This document shows positions 26,189 to 35,874 of a DNA stretch of 64,000 bases, one piece after another; position 1 is the first letter of the stretch; each line of letters begins with the position of its first letter. Origin of the DNA: Desulfobacteraceae bacterium (GTDB lineage Bacteria > Desulfobacterota > Desulfobacteria > Desulfobacterales > Desulfosalsimonadaceae); the NCBI GenBank assembly GCA_014237465.1, contig JABZFM010000002.1:1-64000 (forward strand). The letters are read 5' to 3'. The notes below the pieces were generated by a model, which was not told where the DNA came from, did no database searches, and worked only from the letters and a program-made list of their open reading frames with translations. The position numbers were made by a program, and so were the translations under genes.

Positions 26189-28372
26189 ATGAGAGGTAAA
26201 GATACATATAATATCCTGGCTGTGGAAGACAGCATCACCCAGGCATTGCGTTTGGAGAAAATCCTTGAGCGCAACGGTTTTACAGTGACCGTTAAACATG
26301 ACGGACAGTCTGCAATTGATTATTTAAATTCACATACCCCGTCACATACCCCGGATATGGTCATCAGTGACATCATCATGCCGTTGGTAGACGGTTACGG
26401 ACTGTGCCGCCGGATTAAAGCACTTCCCCATTTAAAGGATATTCCTGTTGTCCTGCTGACCAGCCTTTCCGACACAGAAGATGTTTTCAACGCATTGACC
26501 AGCGGCGCGGACAGCTTTATAACCAAGCCATACAATGAAAGCGTCCTCATTGCCAGAATCCAGACAATTTTTCAGAACAAGGAACATCGTAAAAACCTTG
26601 CCAGAGAAAACGGCATTGAAATCTTTTTTAACGGAAAAATGTTTCAGATTCCGGACAATCCCTATCAGATTATCGATTTACTGTTTTCAACATATGAAAA
26701 TGCGGTCCAGAGAAACTCTGAACTTGAGCAGGCAAACAGAGAAATCCTGAATACACAAAAGCAATTATCCAAAGCAAAAGTACTTGCCGAAGCCGCCAAT
26801 CAGGCTAAAAGTGAATTTCTGGCCAGCATGAGCCATGAAATCAGGACCCCGATGAACGGGATTATCGGCATGACAGACCTGCTGCTTGATACTGATTTAA
26901 CGATTGAGCAACACGAGTTTGGCAAGACTATCAAAAGCAGCGCAAACGCTTTGCTGGCAATAATCAACGATGTGCTTGATTTTTCCAAAATCGAAGCCGG
27001 GAAATTCACCCTGGATTCAATTGTATTTAATCTACGGGCGGCAGTTGAAGAAATCACCGAACTGCTTTCCATTAAAGCTTACGAAAAAGGACTGGATTTT
27101 GCCTGTATAGTCAACCATAAGCTTCCCTTTTATGTTAAAGGTGATCCCGGACGTCTTCGACAGGTCATGTTAAATCTTGCAGGCAACGCGATTAAATTCA
27201 CTGACAAAGGGGAAGTTACCATTCATGCGGACCTGAAAAAAACAAGTGCAACCCATGTAACGGTTGAGTTCAGTGTGACAGATACGGGTCTGGGAATTGC
27301 CGAGTCGAAACTGGACCGTCTTTTTAAGTCCTTTTCCCAGCTTGAAGATTCAACAAACTGGAATCACGGAGGGACTGGACTGGGACTTGTCATCAGCAAA
27401 AGTATTGCGGAATTAATGGGAGGCTCCATTGGTGTTGTCACAAAAGAAGGTCACGGTTCCAAATTCTGGATTACTACTGTTTTTGAAAAAAATTTATCTC
27501 GATCGGACATCCAATCCGAAGTGCCGGGATACCTTCGGTCAAAACGAATCCTGATTGTTGAAGACAATGAAACGCACCGGCAGCTTATCAGTGAACTTTT
27601 AAAAACGCTTAAACTGCCCTTTGATGAAGCGATAACGGAAAATGAGACAATTGAAAAACTTGATGCAGCCCACAACCGCGGAAACCCATTCAGTATTATC
27701 ATCATTGATTATCACCTGCAGGGAAACTGCGGGAAGCACCTTGGCCGGAAAATTAAATCCCACGCTGATTTTAAGGATATTGATATCATCATGCTGGCGG
27801 AAAAAGGTGCACGAAACAATGGTGAAACGCTTCATAAAAATGAATTTTCAGCTTATCTCACAAAACCGTTAAAACACGATCAACTTTATAACTGCCTGAC
27901 GGAATTGTCACAATCACCTTCAAATGCCTTTAAAAAACCCAAAAGCCCGATTATCACCAATCACTCCATCATTGAAACGATGAAACAGAATATTTCCATC
28001 CTGCTGGTTGAAGATAACCGGGTGAATCAGATGGTTACACAAAAGATTTTAACCAAAAACGGGTATCCGGTTGATATCGCAAATAACGGCATTGAGGCAA
28101 TCTCCGCGCTTGAAAAAAACAGTTACGATATTGTCCTGATGGATATTTTAATGCCCCAAATGGGGGGGTATGAAGCCACCCGGCAAATACGATCCCCTGA
28201 ATCAAATGTGATTGATCACGACTTGCCTATTATTGCTTTGACTGCCAGCGCACTGGCTGAAGATGAAGAAAAATGTTTGTCCGCAGGCATGAATGATTAT
28301 ATTGCCAAACCGGTAAAACCCCAGGAACTGATCGATAAAGTAAAAAAATGGTCATGGAATAACAAAGAATAA
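26189..28372 (+). CDS. Hybrid histidine kinase, REC-HisKA-HATPase-REC-REC
   Basis: This 727-residue cytoplasmic protein has an N-terminal receiver (phospho-Asp in [12 protein letters not shown] near residue 70), a coiled linker, a HisKA domain with phospho-His in [15 protein letters not shown] near 213, a HATPase with [21 protein letters not shown] and [11 protein letters not shown], then two receivers (IIIIDYHLQ, and [12 protein letters not shown] near 650). It lacks membrane helices and sensor domains, so its N-terminal receiver probably takes phosphate from the adjacent CheA. It follows cheB by 33 bases. It is an extra component compared with the Wsp cluster. Confidence 0.88.
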   Translation: MRGKDTYNILAVEDSITQALRLEKILERNGFTVTVKHDGQSAIDYLNSHTPSHTPDMVISDIIMPLVDGYGLCRRIKALPHLKDIPVVLLTSLSDTEDVFNALTSGADSFITKPYNESVLIARIQTIFQNKEHRKNLARENGIEIFFNGKMFQIPDNPYQIIDLLFSTYENAVQRNSELEQANREILNTQKQLSKAKVLAEAANQAKSEFLASMSHEIRTPMNGIIGMTDLLLDTDLTIEQHEFGKTIKSSANALLAIINDVLDFSKIEAGKFTLDSIVFNLRAAVEEITELLSIKAYEKGLDFACIVNHKLPFYVKGDPGRLRQVMLNLAGNAIKFTDKGEVTIHADLKKTSATHVTVEFSVTDTGLGIAESKLDRLFKSFSQLEDSTNWNHGGTGLGLVISKSIAELMGGSIGVVTKEGHGSKFWITTVFEKNLSRSDIQSEVPGYLRSKRILIVEDNETHRQLISELLKTLKLPFDEAITENETIEKLDAAHNRGNPFSIIIIDYHLQGNCGKHLGRKIKSHADFKDIDIIMLAEKGARNNGETLHKNEFSAYLTKPLKHDQLYNCLTELSQSPSNAFKKPKSPIITNHSIIETMKQNISILLVEDNRVNQMVTQKILTKNGYPVDIANNGIEAISALEKNSYDIVLMDILMPQMGGYEATRQIRSPESNVIDHDLPIIALTASALAEDEEKCLSAGMNDYIAKPVKPQELIDKVKKWSWNNKE

Positions 28373-28389
28373 ATCATCAGGAGACATTT

Positions 28390-29880
28390 ATGTACCGCGA
28401 AAACTATATAAATTCGCTTCGGGCTGAAATGGTAGCCATGGTTGAAAAAAACCTGACCCCTGTAGCCAAGGAATACGGCTACAGTGATGTTCCACTGGAA
28501 TCCACCATCAAATGGCGCCCAATGGTTCTGATTCTCGGCAATTATTCTTCAGGGAAATCCACCCTGATTAATGAATTTCTCGGTGCGGATATTCAGGCAA
28601 TCGGCCAGGCGCCCACAGATGACTCTTTTACTATCATCACACACGATGATTCAACTGATGACAATCAGGAAATTCATGTTACCCAGGAACGCGACGGCAA
28701 ATTCCTGCTCAACGACCCGGATTATCCTTTTGAAATACTCAAAAAACACGGTCAGCGCTTTGCAGCACATTTTCGACTTAAAAAAATCAATTCCCGGTTT
28801 TTAAAAAACCTGGCGTTAATTGACACCCCCGGAATGCTCGACAGCATCACCGAACGCGACCGCGGCTATGATTACCAAGAAGTTATTGGTGACCTGGCCC
28901 AGCTCGCAGATCTCGTTCTTGTTCTGTTTGACCCGCATAAAGCCGGTACTGTCAGGGAATCCCATACCAGTTTGAGGGAAACCATCACCACCCGTACTTT
29001 TGAAGACAGGGTTCTGTTTGTCTTAAATCGGATCGATGAATGCGCTTCTTTAAGTGATCTGCTCCAGGTTTACGGCACTTTGTGCTGGAATTTGTCTCAG
29101 ATTACGGGACGAAAGGACATTCCTGCCATCCTCCTGACCTATTCATCAAGGGCGGCAAAAAATTCAACCAGCCATGAAAAAGATCGTGGTTTTTTATATA
29201 ACCTGGAAAACCAGAGACAAAAATTAAAAAATTCGGTTTTAGATGCACCCCGCTATCGGCTGGATAACCTGGCGACATTTGTTGAAACCCATGCCGAACG
29301 TCTTGATCACTTCCTGGAAGCCATTCTCAGTTACCGGAAACGACTCAGACGATTCCGCGCCCGGTTTGGCATGATCGGCTTAATTATCAGCATAATAGCC
29401 GGCACAGTTGCAATTTTTATAGGTGTTTCCACAGGTTTCCTCGGTGGTTTTTATGACACCATGGCCATTGGTGCCGGTGGTGTTGCGGCCTGTCTCTGCA
29501 TGGTTTTCTGGATGCTCATGCCCATGAAATACTTTAAATCCGTATTCCATCGAAAATATCTCAAAAACATAGACAGGCTGATACCCCTTGAAACCCAGAC
29601 CCGTAAAGACAGCTGGCAGGCCGTCCGGGAACTGGCTTACAAATACCTTAAAAAAACAAATGGCCGATTCTCTTTGCGTAATGTCAAACAGCAATACACA
29701 ACCGTACATCAGGTTTTTGTCGAAGGGACGCGTGAAATCCGAAAAGCGTTAAATGAACTTTCAAACATTAAATTCGATGAAACAACTCCCGGTGAAGAAC
29801 CTGCCGGGCCGCAAATTAACGAAAACCCTGCACAAAACCAGGCCCCCGGTCATTCTTCAACACCTAAATCCACATCGTAA
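28390..29880 (+). CDS. Dynamin-like GTPase with two C-terminal membrane segments
   Basis: This 496-residue protein has a GTP-binding domain: P-loop GNYSSGKST at residues 50-58, switch region APTDDSFT, DTPGML near 145, and NRID near 215. Two hydrophobic stretches (about 328-348 and 358-380) would anchor it in the inner membrane, followed by a helical region and a Pro/Gln-rich tail. Bacterial dynamin-like proteins remodel or protect membranes. It starts only 17 bases after the hybrid kinase stop, so it may be part of the chemosensory operon. That link is inference. Confidence 0.8.
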   Translation: MYRENYINSLRAEMVAMVEKNLTPVAKEYGYSDVPLESTIKWRPMVLILGNYSSGKSTLINEFLGADIQAIGQAPTDDSFTIITHDDSTDDNQEIHVTQERDGKFLLNDPDYPFEILKKHGQRFAAHFRLKKINSRFLKNLALIDTPGMLDSITERDRGYDYQEVIGDLAQLADLVLVLFDPHKAGTVRESHTSLRETITTRTFEDRVLFVLNRIDECASLSDLLQVYGTLCWNLSQITGRKDIPAILLTYSSRAAKNSTSHEKDRGFLYNLENQRQKLKNSVLDAPRYRLDNLATFVETHAERLDHFLEAILSYRKRLRRFRARFGMIGLIISIIAGTVAIFIGVSTGFLGGFYDTMAIGAGGVAACLCMVFWMLMPMKYFKSVFHRKYLKNIDRLIPLETQTRKDSWQAVRELAYKYLKKTNGRFSLRNVKQQYTTVHQVFVEGTREIRKALNELSNIKFDETTPGEEPAGPQINENPAQNQAPGHSSTPKSTS

Positions 29881-29907
29881 ATAAAATGTGAAGTTCAAAT
29901 TTGACAT

Positions 29908-30525
29908 ATGACGAGTCTCATCACTTCAATTACGGTTCAAAAAAAAAACAGGAATCGTTTCAATATTTTTATCAACGAACAATATGCGTTTTCATTGAAT
30001 CGTCAACAAGCTGAAGGCCTCAAACAGAGCGATCATCTCTCCAGGAACAAAATTGAAAAACTGAAACAGGCCGACGAGCAGGATACTGCATACTCCCGTG
30101 CCATGTTTTATCTGAAATTCAGACCCCGCAGCCGGATGGAAATTAAACAGTATTTAAAAGGAAAAAAATTTTCACCGGTTGCTGTAGCGAGTGCCCTATC
30201 ACGATTGGAAGCCAATGGATATATCAATGACTTGGATTTCGCACGTCTCTGGATCGAAAACCGGCTCCGTTTCAGACCGAAAGGGAGTTATGCGCTAAAG
30301 GGAGAATTAAGGGAAAAAGGAATCAACGAACAAATTATAAATGATGTTCTCATGGATTTTGATGAAACGGAATCCGCATGGGCAGCTGTTGCCCCAAGAG
30401 CGGACAGACTGCGAAAACTTGAAAAAAACGAATTTAAAAAAAAATTATATAATTTTTTGAACCGCAGGGGATTTGGCTATAGTATTTGTAAAGAAATCTG
30501 TGATCAGGCATGGGAGAATAGATGA
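29908..30525 (+). CDS. recX: Regulatory protein RecX
   Basis: This 205-residue protein has the RecX pattern of helical repeats: ARAMFYLKFRPRSRMEIKQYL near residue 66, RLEANGYINDLDFARLWIENR near 100 and LREKGI with a C-terminal YNFLNRRGFGYSIC. RecX binds RecA filaments and limits recombinase activity. Here recA is not adjacent. The gene follows the dynamin-like gene and its 3' end overlaps the convergent transporter gene by 22 bases. Confidence 0.82.
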   Translation: MTSLITSITVQKKNRNRFNIFINEQYAFSLNRQQAEGLKQSDHLSRNKIEKLKQADEQDTAYSRAMFYLKFRPRSRMEIKQYLKGKKFSPVAVASALSRLEANGYINDLDFARLWIENRLRFRPKGSYALKGELREKGINEQIINDVLMDFDETESAWAAVAPRADRLRKLEKNEFKKKLYNFLNRRGFGYSICKEICDQAWENR

Positions 30526-31517
30526 CATAACACTTCCCGACCGTCAATTGTTCCCCTTACCGGCGCTTTCTGACTGCATATTTTCAGAACCTCGGGGCAT
30601 CTGGTGTGAAACCGGCATCCGGGGGGCGGTGAGGATGCGGATGGAATTTCCCCTTTTAACGGAATTCGCCGGCTCCGGCTCTTACCCGGCACCGGAACTG
30701 CAGCAATCAATGCTTTTGTATAGGGATGCAAGGGGTTATGAATGATGTCGAGAGTTGTTCCGGATTCTACGATTTGCCCTAAATACATGACTGCTATCCG
30801 GTCGGCAATGTTACTGACCACGCTCAAGTCATGAGAAATGAACAAATAGGAGAGCTGATAACGCTGCTGCAGGGAAATCAGCAAATTGATTACCTGTGCC
30901 TGAATCGAAACATCCAGTGCGCTGACAGCCTCATCACATATTATAAATTCAGGTCTTAAGGAGATAGCCCGTGCAATACTGATCCGCTGGCGCTGTCCGC
31001 CGGAAAACTCATGAGGGAACCGGTAAATTGAATCAGCCACAAGTCCAACCTCTTTTAACAGGCGTACTGCATGTTCTTTTCGGGAACCTTCAATTTTTTT
31101 AAACTGCACAAGCCCCTCTGTGACAATATCAATCACAGTCATTCGGGGATTTAATGACGACAGCGGATCTTGAAAGATCACCTGGATCCGTTCCCGCAAA
31201 CGGTTCATTTCATGCCGCTTCAACTCATGCAAAGGAATTTTATCAAAAAAAGCTTTTCCGCCATTTGATTTTTCAAGACCCAGAAGCGTCCTTCCCAGAG
31301 TGGTTTTGCCGCAACCCGACTCCCCCACAAGCCCCAGTGTTTCACCACGATAGATACGCAGGCAGACACCGTCAACGGCACGGACATGATCAGCAGTTTT
31401 TGAAAAAAAACCCCGTTTTACAGGGAACCAGGTTTTTAAATCAGTCACCTTAAGCAGGGGCTCCGGTTTGTCGTCCAATTTCTCTGCTGCGCTTATCATT
31501 AGTTTTTTAACTTTCAT
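30504..31517 (-). CDS. Peptide ABC transporter ATP-binding protein (OppF/DppF-like)
   Basis: This 337-residue ATPase has Walker A GESGCGKTTLGR near residue 64, the Q-loop IFQDPLSSLNPRM, the signature FSGGQRQRISIARA and Walker B EFIICDEAVSALD. The C-terminal oligopeptide-transporter extension ends in RFHTRCPEVLKIC, a cysteine motif typical of OppD/OppF. It works with the neighbouring ATPase and two permeases to import peptides or similar compounds. The first ATG at 31517 was kept; a second in-frame ATG lies at 31499 and neither has a clear ribosome binding site. Confidence 0.85.
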   Translation of the reverse strand: MKVKKLMISAAEKLDDKPEPLLKVTDLKTWFPVKRGFFSKTADHVRAVDGVCLRIYRGETLGLVGESGCGKTTLGRTLLGLEKSNGGKAFFDKIPLHELKRHEMNRLRERIQVIFQDPLSSLNPRMTVIDIVTEGLVQFKKIEGSRKEHAVRLLKEVGLVADSIYRFPHEFSGGQRQRISIARAISLRPEFIICDEAVSALDVSIQAQVINLLISLQQRYQLSYLFISHDLSVVSNIADRIAVMYLGQIVESGTTLDIIHNPLHPYTKALIAAVPVPGKSRSRRIPLKGEIPSASSPPPGCRFHTRCPEVLKICSQKAPVRGTIDGREVLCHLFSHA

Positions 31518-31556
31518 AAAATTACCACGCCGGTATTTTTTCAGCTGAAAAAGAGC

Positions 31557-32627
31557 CTATCCGGAACTGTCTGCCAATAAAAAACAGGCGGCCCGATGGC
31601 CATTGCCGCATTCATAAAACGGGGGGGGTTCCGTAATGCACTTTTCCATTGAAAACGCACACCGCTTTTCAAAATGGCATCCTTTGGGATAATCAAACGG
31701 TGAAGGTACTTGGCCCGGAATGTCTTTTAGTTCAGTCCGCCCTCCCGTAAGCTTGGGAATGGCTTCCAGCAACCCGATGGTATATGGATGCTTGGGGTTT
31801 GAGAAAATATCTTCGCGGCTGCCCGATTCAACGATTTGAGAAGCATACATGACCAGGATACGCTCGCACATCTCCCATACAACCCCCATGTCATGGGTGA
31901 TCAAAAGCATGGAAGTATGCTTCTTTTTCATCGCCTTTATCAGTTCAAAGACCTGCGCCTGGGTAGTTACATCAAGCGCAGTTGTCGGTTCATCGGCAAT
32001 GATCAGATTCGGCTCCAGCATCAGGGCCATGGCTATCATAACCCGCTGCTGCATGCCCCCGGAAAGCTGAAACGGATAAGCAAACATTCTGTCCGTTGCA
32101 TCCGGTATTCCCACTTTACTTAACCATTGTTCAGCAAACCGCCAGGCCTCTTTTTTCGGCATATCCTGATGCAGTAAAAGAGCTTCAAGCATCTGACGGC
32201 CGATGCGGTGAAGGGGGGAAAGCGCGGACAACGGTTCCTGAAAAATCATGCTGATAGCGCGCCCCCTGATATCCTGCAATTGTTCGGAAGCCATCGCCAT
32301 GATATCATTTCCATCAAACCATATTTCCCCCGATTCAATATTCCCCGGAGGCGAAGGAATCAGGCGGGGTATACTCAGGGCCGTCACAGATTTTCCACAA
32401 CCCGACTCTCCCACCAGGCCAACGTTTTCACCCTTTTCAACATGAAAGGAGACTCTGTCAGCCGCTTTGAACGTTCCGTCGTCGGTTGAAAAACTGACGG
32501 TCAGGTCCCTGACTGTCAAAAGTCTGTTCCCTGATTCACATAGTTCACTTGATACAGCTTCCTTATTCCGGGCGGTCGTATCCATCAATGCATTACTATT
32601 GAAATCTGCTGTATTGTTTTGGGTCAT
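31557..32627 (-). CDS. Peptide ABC transporter ATP-binding protein (OppD/DppD-like)
   Basis: This 356-residue ATPase has Walker A GESGCGKSVTALS, the signature LSGGMQQRVMIAMA and Walker B NLIIADEPTTALD, with a C-terminal CHFEKRCAFSMEKC motif. The ATG at 32627 was chosen over the TTG at 32654 because AAGGA lies about 12 bases upstream and the ATG gives the shorter, commoner overlap with the permease gene (32 bases). It follows the permease and precedes the OppF-like gene by 39 bases. Confidence 0.85.
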   Translation of the reverse strand: MTQNNTADFNSNALMDTTARNKEAVSSELCESGNRLLTVRDLTVSFSTDDGTFKAADRVSFHVEKGENVGLVGESGCGKSVTALSIPRLIPSPPGNIESGEIWFDGNDIMAMASEQLQDIRGRAISMIFQEPLSALSPLHRIGRQMLEALLLHQDMPKKEAWRFAEQWLSKVGIPDATDRMFAYPFQLSGGMQQRVMIAMALMLEPNLIIADEPTTALDVTTQAQVFELIKAMKKKHTSMLLITHDMGVVWEMCERILVMYASQIVESGSREDIFSNPKHPYTIGLLEAIPKLTGGRTELKDIPGQVPSPFDYPKGCHFEKRCAFSMEKCITEPPPFYECGNGHRAACFLLADSSG

Positions 32628-34194
32628 AAGCGTTTCGAATTCCTTCTCCGACAAAAACGCCGAGCAGCATTACTGAAAACAAAGCCAGTGACGGGTAAAG
32701 GATCAGCCACCAGGCCCATCGGTACTGCTGCGCCTGAAATAAAAGTTCACCCCAGCTCGGCGTTGGCGGGGGGAGCCCAAAACCGAGATAATCCAGTGCC
32801 GCAAGTGCGCCGATAGCCCCCACGAGAAAAAAGGGGAAAAAAGTTATCACCGGAACCAGGGCATTGGGGAGGATATGTTTATAAATGATTTTAATCGAGG
32901 GAACGCCCATGCATTTAGCGGCCTCGACAAATGGTCTTTTTCGTAAGCTTAAAAATTCCGCCCTTATATAATAAGAAATCCCCACCCAGTTGAATAATCC
33001 GTAGCAGATTAACAGCAGGGTGAAACTTCTCCCATATATCGATCCCATTAAAATCATTACATAGAGAAAAGGAAGCGCACTCCAGATTTCAATCATCCGC
33101 TGGGCCGTGATATCCAGCTTTCCGGCATAATATCCCTGAACCGCGCCGGCCATCACGCCGATCATCATGGAGCAGCCGACAAGCATCAACCCAAACGTTA
33201 AGGATATTCTAAGGCCGTAAAGAATTCGAGCAAGGACATCCCTGCCCGCCCCGTCAATTCCCATGGGATGGTCTTTAACCGGTGGGTACGGGAATAGAAC
33301 CTCTTCTTTTAAAAATGAAGCTGTATACTGGTGCTGGTCGATGACCACGCGGTAGTCATCAACGGGCTGATTGAATCTGGTTTGCACGAGATTTAAAAGA
33401 ATACGCACCTCATCTTCCGCAATCTGGTGCCAGATACCTGCCCCGGTTACAACCGGTTGAAGCGAACGGTCAAAAACAATCGATTCTGCCGGCTCTCTGT
33501 TGCTGACCATTTCCTTTAACGTCAACCTGATTTTTCTGGGCGGATTTTTCCGAGGCCGGTAAGTTGCCAATGAGGCAAGCATTTTTTCCCCTAAGTGGTT
33601 CTGGATCGTAAATTCGACAAATCCGGCGGTCTGATTTGCAAACCGTGCGGCAATGGTTTGTTCTAACGTATCCGGCAGAATAAAATATTTCAAAAGGTTT
33701 TCACCCCGGAAATTATTCTCCGGATCGTTTAAAAATGATTCCAAAAACATGGACCGGACAACCGTAAAGTCGCTTTGAATATCAACGGTTCCAATCCGCG
33801 GCACCAGTGTCAGCCTGAGTTCAACTTCATCTGGTACGAAAATAGCTTTTGGATTGATACTTTCTAAAGGACTGTAAGGTATCAGGGGAAAAATCATGTA
33901 ATTTTCAGAAGAGCCACAAAAAGCCTCGGATTGACTTAACAGCCGGTAATCCGGCCGGGTTTGCCTTCCGCTGCCGGTAAACTCATTTTCTGAGTAATAC
34001 TTAACCACCGGAAAATAAGACCGTCCGTTATACGTAATATATAACGGTACATTATTGCACAGCCCCTCTGAAAGCAGGCTCAACCCATATAAAACAACAA
34101 GGATCCATAAAGAAAAGTAGGCCCGTTTCATGGATTTGAAACGTAAAAATCGTTTTTTAGCCACCGGATTTTTGAATATTCGAATTTTCATCAT
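32596..34194 (-). CDS. Peptide ABC transporter permease (YejE/OppC-like) with a large extracytoplasmic insert
   Basis: This 532-residue permease starts like YejE (KRAYFSLWILVVLYGLSLLSE, first membrane helix; then NGRSYFPVVKYY) and ends with the normal core: DGAGRDVLARILYGLRISLTFG, the EAA loop EAAKCMGVPSIKIIYKHILPN and the last helices. Between about residue 115 and 310 lies an extra segment of roughly 190 residues predicted to face the periplasm. YejE itself is about 340 residues. The core should be functional. The insert might act as a substrate-receiving domain, which is speculation. Confidence 0.82.
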   Translation of the reverse strand: MMKIRIFKNPVAKKRFLRFKSMKRAYFSLWILVVLYGLSLLSEGLCNNVPLYITYNGRSYFPVVKYYSENEFTGSGRQTRPDYRLLSQSEAFCGSSENYMIFPLIPYSPLESINPKAIFVPDEVELRLTLVPRIGTVDIQSDFTVVRSMFLESFLNDPENNFRGENLLKYFILPDTLEQTIAARFANQTAGFVEFTIQNHLGEKMLASLATYRPRKNPPRKIRLTLKEMVSNREPAESIVFDRSLQPVVTGAGIWHQIAEDEVRILLNLVQTRFNQPVDDYRVVIDQHQYTASFLKEEVLFPYPPVKDHPMGIDGAGRDVLARILYGLRISLTFGLMLVGCSMMIGVMAGAVQGYYAGKLDITAQRMIEIWSALPFLYVMILMGSIYGRSFTLLLICYGLFNWVGISYYIRAEFLSLRKRPFVEAAKCMGVPSIKIIYKHILPNALVPVITFFPFFLVGAIGALAALDYLGFGLPPPTPSWGELLFQAQQYRWAWWLILYPSLALFSVMLLGVFVGEGIRNAYDPKQYSRFQ

Positions 34195-34197
34195 GCA

Positions 34198-35241
34198 TCA
34201 GGATTTCTGAAAATTAATACGCGGATCGATCAAAACATATAAAAGATCTGAAAATATATTTCCCAATAACCCGAGAATGGACGTCAGTGAAAGAATACCC
34301 ATAAAAACCGGATAATCCCGCCCGACAATCGCCTCTAAGCTCAAGCGGCCCATGCCCGGAATTTCAAACACCTGTTCGATAATCACCGACCCGGCAAACA
34401 TGACGGTCAGGATTCCCCCCATGCCGGTTGCAATGGGAATCAGAGAATTTCTGAATGCATGCCCCCATACCGCACGTGTAAAACTGCCCCCCTTGGCAAT
34501 CACAGTTCTGATATAATCTTTACTGATCTGCTCAATTAATGAATTTTTCATCAAAAGGGTCAATACGGCAAAATTGCCAATCACATAGCATAAAACCGGC
34601 AAAAACATGTGCATGAATATATCTTTTGCTTTTCCCGTCGGGGTTAAGGCATAGTATCCGTCAGAATGAAACCCGGAGATGGGGAATATATCCCCCATGC
34701 CTTCAACAGTGCCGCATAACAACATTTTAAGAACCATTCCCATTGCAAATGCCGGGATTGCATAACCTACAAACACGATAATGCTTGAAGTCATATCAAA
34801 CATCGTATTATGGCGAAGGGCCTTGAAAATACCCAGGGGAATGCAGATCAGGTAGGATAACAAGAATCCGGTTATCCCGAAAATTATCGATACTTTAAAT
34901 CTTTCTTTGATCAGCTGCCAGGCAGTTTTGTTGGGGAACTTGTATGACGGCATTTTCATGCCGATTCGATCGATGACCAGCCATTTCCAGTATCGTTTAT
35001 AGAATGGCTGATCAAACCCATAATAAGATTCGATTTCCTTCCTCTGCTTCTCGCTGATTGACTGGGCCAAGCCATCACCAATGCTTATTTCACCGCTTCC
35101 AATGCCTTTCATTTGCATGATCGCCTGTTCCACCGGTCCGCCCGGAACAAATTGAATGATCAGAAAACACAAGACGGTGATGCCGATAAATGTTGGAATA
35201 ATCAATAATAAACGTTTAATAAAATAATCCAGCCGTTCCAT
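34198..35241 (-). CDS. Peptide ABC transporter permease (YejB/OppB-like)
   Basis: This 347-residue protein has six probable membrane helices, an N-terminus RLLLIIPTFIGITVLCFLIIQFVPGG typical of OppB/YejB, the long periplasmic loop with YYGFDQPFYKRYWKW, and the EAA-like loop KDYIRTVIAKGGSFTRAVWGHAFRN. It is the first gene of the transporter operon, with AAGGA before its start. The next permease gene starts 3 bases after its stop. No substrate-binding protein gene precedes it, although YejABEF-type operons normally begin with one. Confidence 0.86.
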   Translation of the reverse strand: MERLDYFIKRLLLIIPTFIGITVLCFLIIQFVPGGPVEQAIMQMKGIGSGEISIGDGLAQSISEKQRKEIESYYGFDQPFYKRYWKWLVIDRIGMKMPSYKFPNKTAWQLIKERFKVSIIFGITGFLLSYLICIPLGIFKALRHNTMFDMTSSIIVFVGYAIPAFAMGMVLKMLLCGTVEGMGDIFPISGFHSDGYYALTPTGKAKDIFMHMFLPVLCYVIGNFAVLTLLMKNSLIEQISKDYIRTVIAKGGSFTRAVWGHAFRNSLIPIATGMGGILTVMFAGSVIIEQVFEIPGMGRLSLEAIVGRDYPVFMGILSLTSILGLLGNIFSDLLYVLIDPRINFQKS

Positions 35242-35293
35242 TATTCCTTAACCATCCTGTTAATTATTCAGGTTATTGTGAAAAAAGGCAGTC

Positions 35294-35322
35294 TTGACGT
35301 GATTTAACTATTTTTATTATAA
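35294..35322 (+). promoter_or_regulatory. Sigma70-type promoter candidate
   Basis: TTGACG (35294-35299) and TTATAA (35317-35322) are 17 bases apart and face the degenerate GGDEF gene that begins at 35331. A good promoter in front of a decayed gene suggests the gene was once expressed, or that transcription still occurs. Confidence 0.5.
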
Positions 35323-35330
35323 GATAATCC

Positions 35331-35852
35331 ATGTATTATCAAGAAATATGGCAATCCATATTCATATTACTTCTAATTCCTCAGGCACCAAAACTTTTGC
35401 TTCATGAAATTTCGATCGATCTGTACAGCAAACACGGATCATTTTTATTGACAAGTTCCTGTTTTTTCGGAAAAATTAAAAAACCAATTTTTAAACATAC
35501 AGGCATACTCCGTCTTAAACGTGAAGGCTTGCCCCTGTCTTTGATTATGTGCGATATGGACTGCTTTAAATCATATAATGATACTTACGGACATCAAAAC
35601 GGCGACAGGTGCCTGCGTTCTATTGCAGATGCCATCACAAAGACGGTGAAGCGATCTGTCGATGTGGTTGCACGGTACGGAGGAGAAGAATTTGCCATAA
35701 TCATGCCGAACACAGATCTGTATGGTGCACTCAAAGTAGCTAGATCGGCACGGGCGGCCATTGAACAACTTAAAATCCCGAATAAGGCATCATCAAGTTA
35801 TAATAACAAGAAACAAAAAAAGGGGATCGCAGCAAATGCTGTATCCCCTTAA
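35331..35852 (+). pseudogene. Degenerate diguanylate cyclase (GGDEF) fragment
   Basis: The middle of this frame is a clear GGDEF domain: REGLPLSLIMCDMDCFKSYNDTYGHQNGD, then an intact I-site RSVD and ARYGGEEFAIIMPNTDLYGA. The first 60 residues do not fit any sensor domain and the usual LTGLxNRR start of the GGDEF domain is missing. The C-terminus breaks off after KIPNKASS, where a normal domain continues to its last strand. The final codons read through the ribosomal operon terminator. The start and the end therefore both look deleted, and it is unlikely to be active although the catalytic core residues remain. Confidence 0.7.
35820..35850 (-). terminator. Terminator of the rplM-rpsI operon
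   Basis: On the minus strand AAGGGGAT, a bulge, CAGC, a short loop, GCTG and GATCCCCTT form a strong hairpin directly followed by T residues, 25 bases after the rpsI stop. Confidence 0.85.
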
Positions 35853-35874
35853 AATTCTAAAAAACAAATAAATT

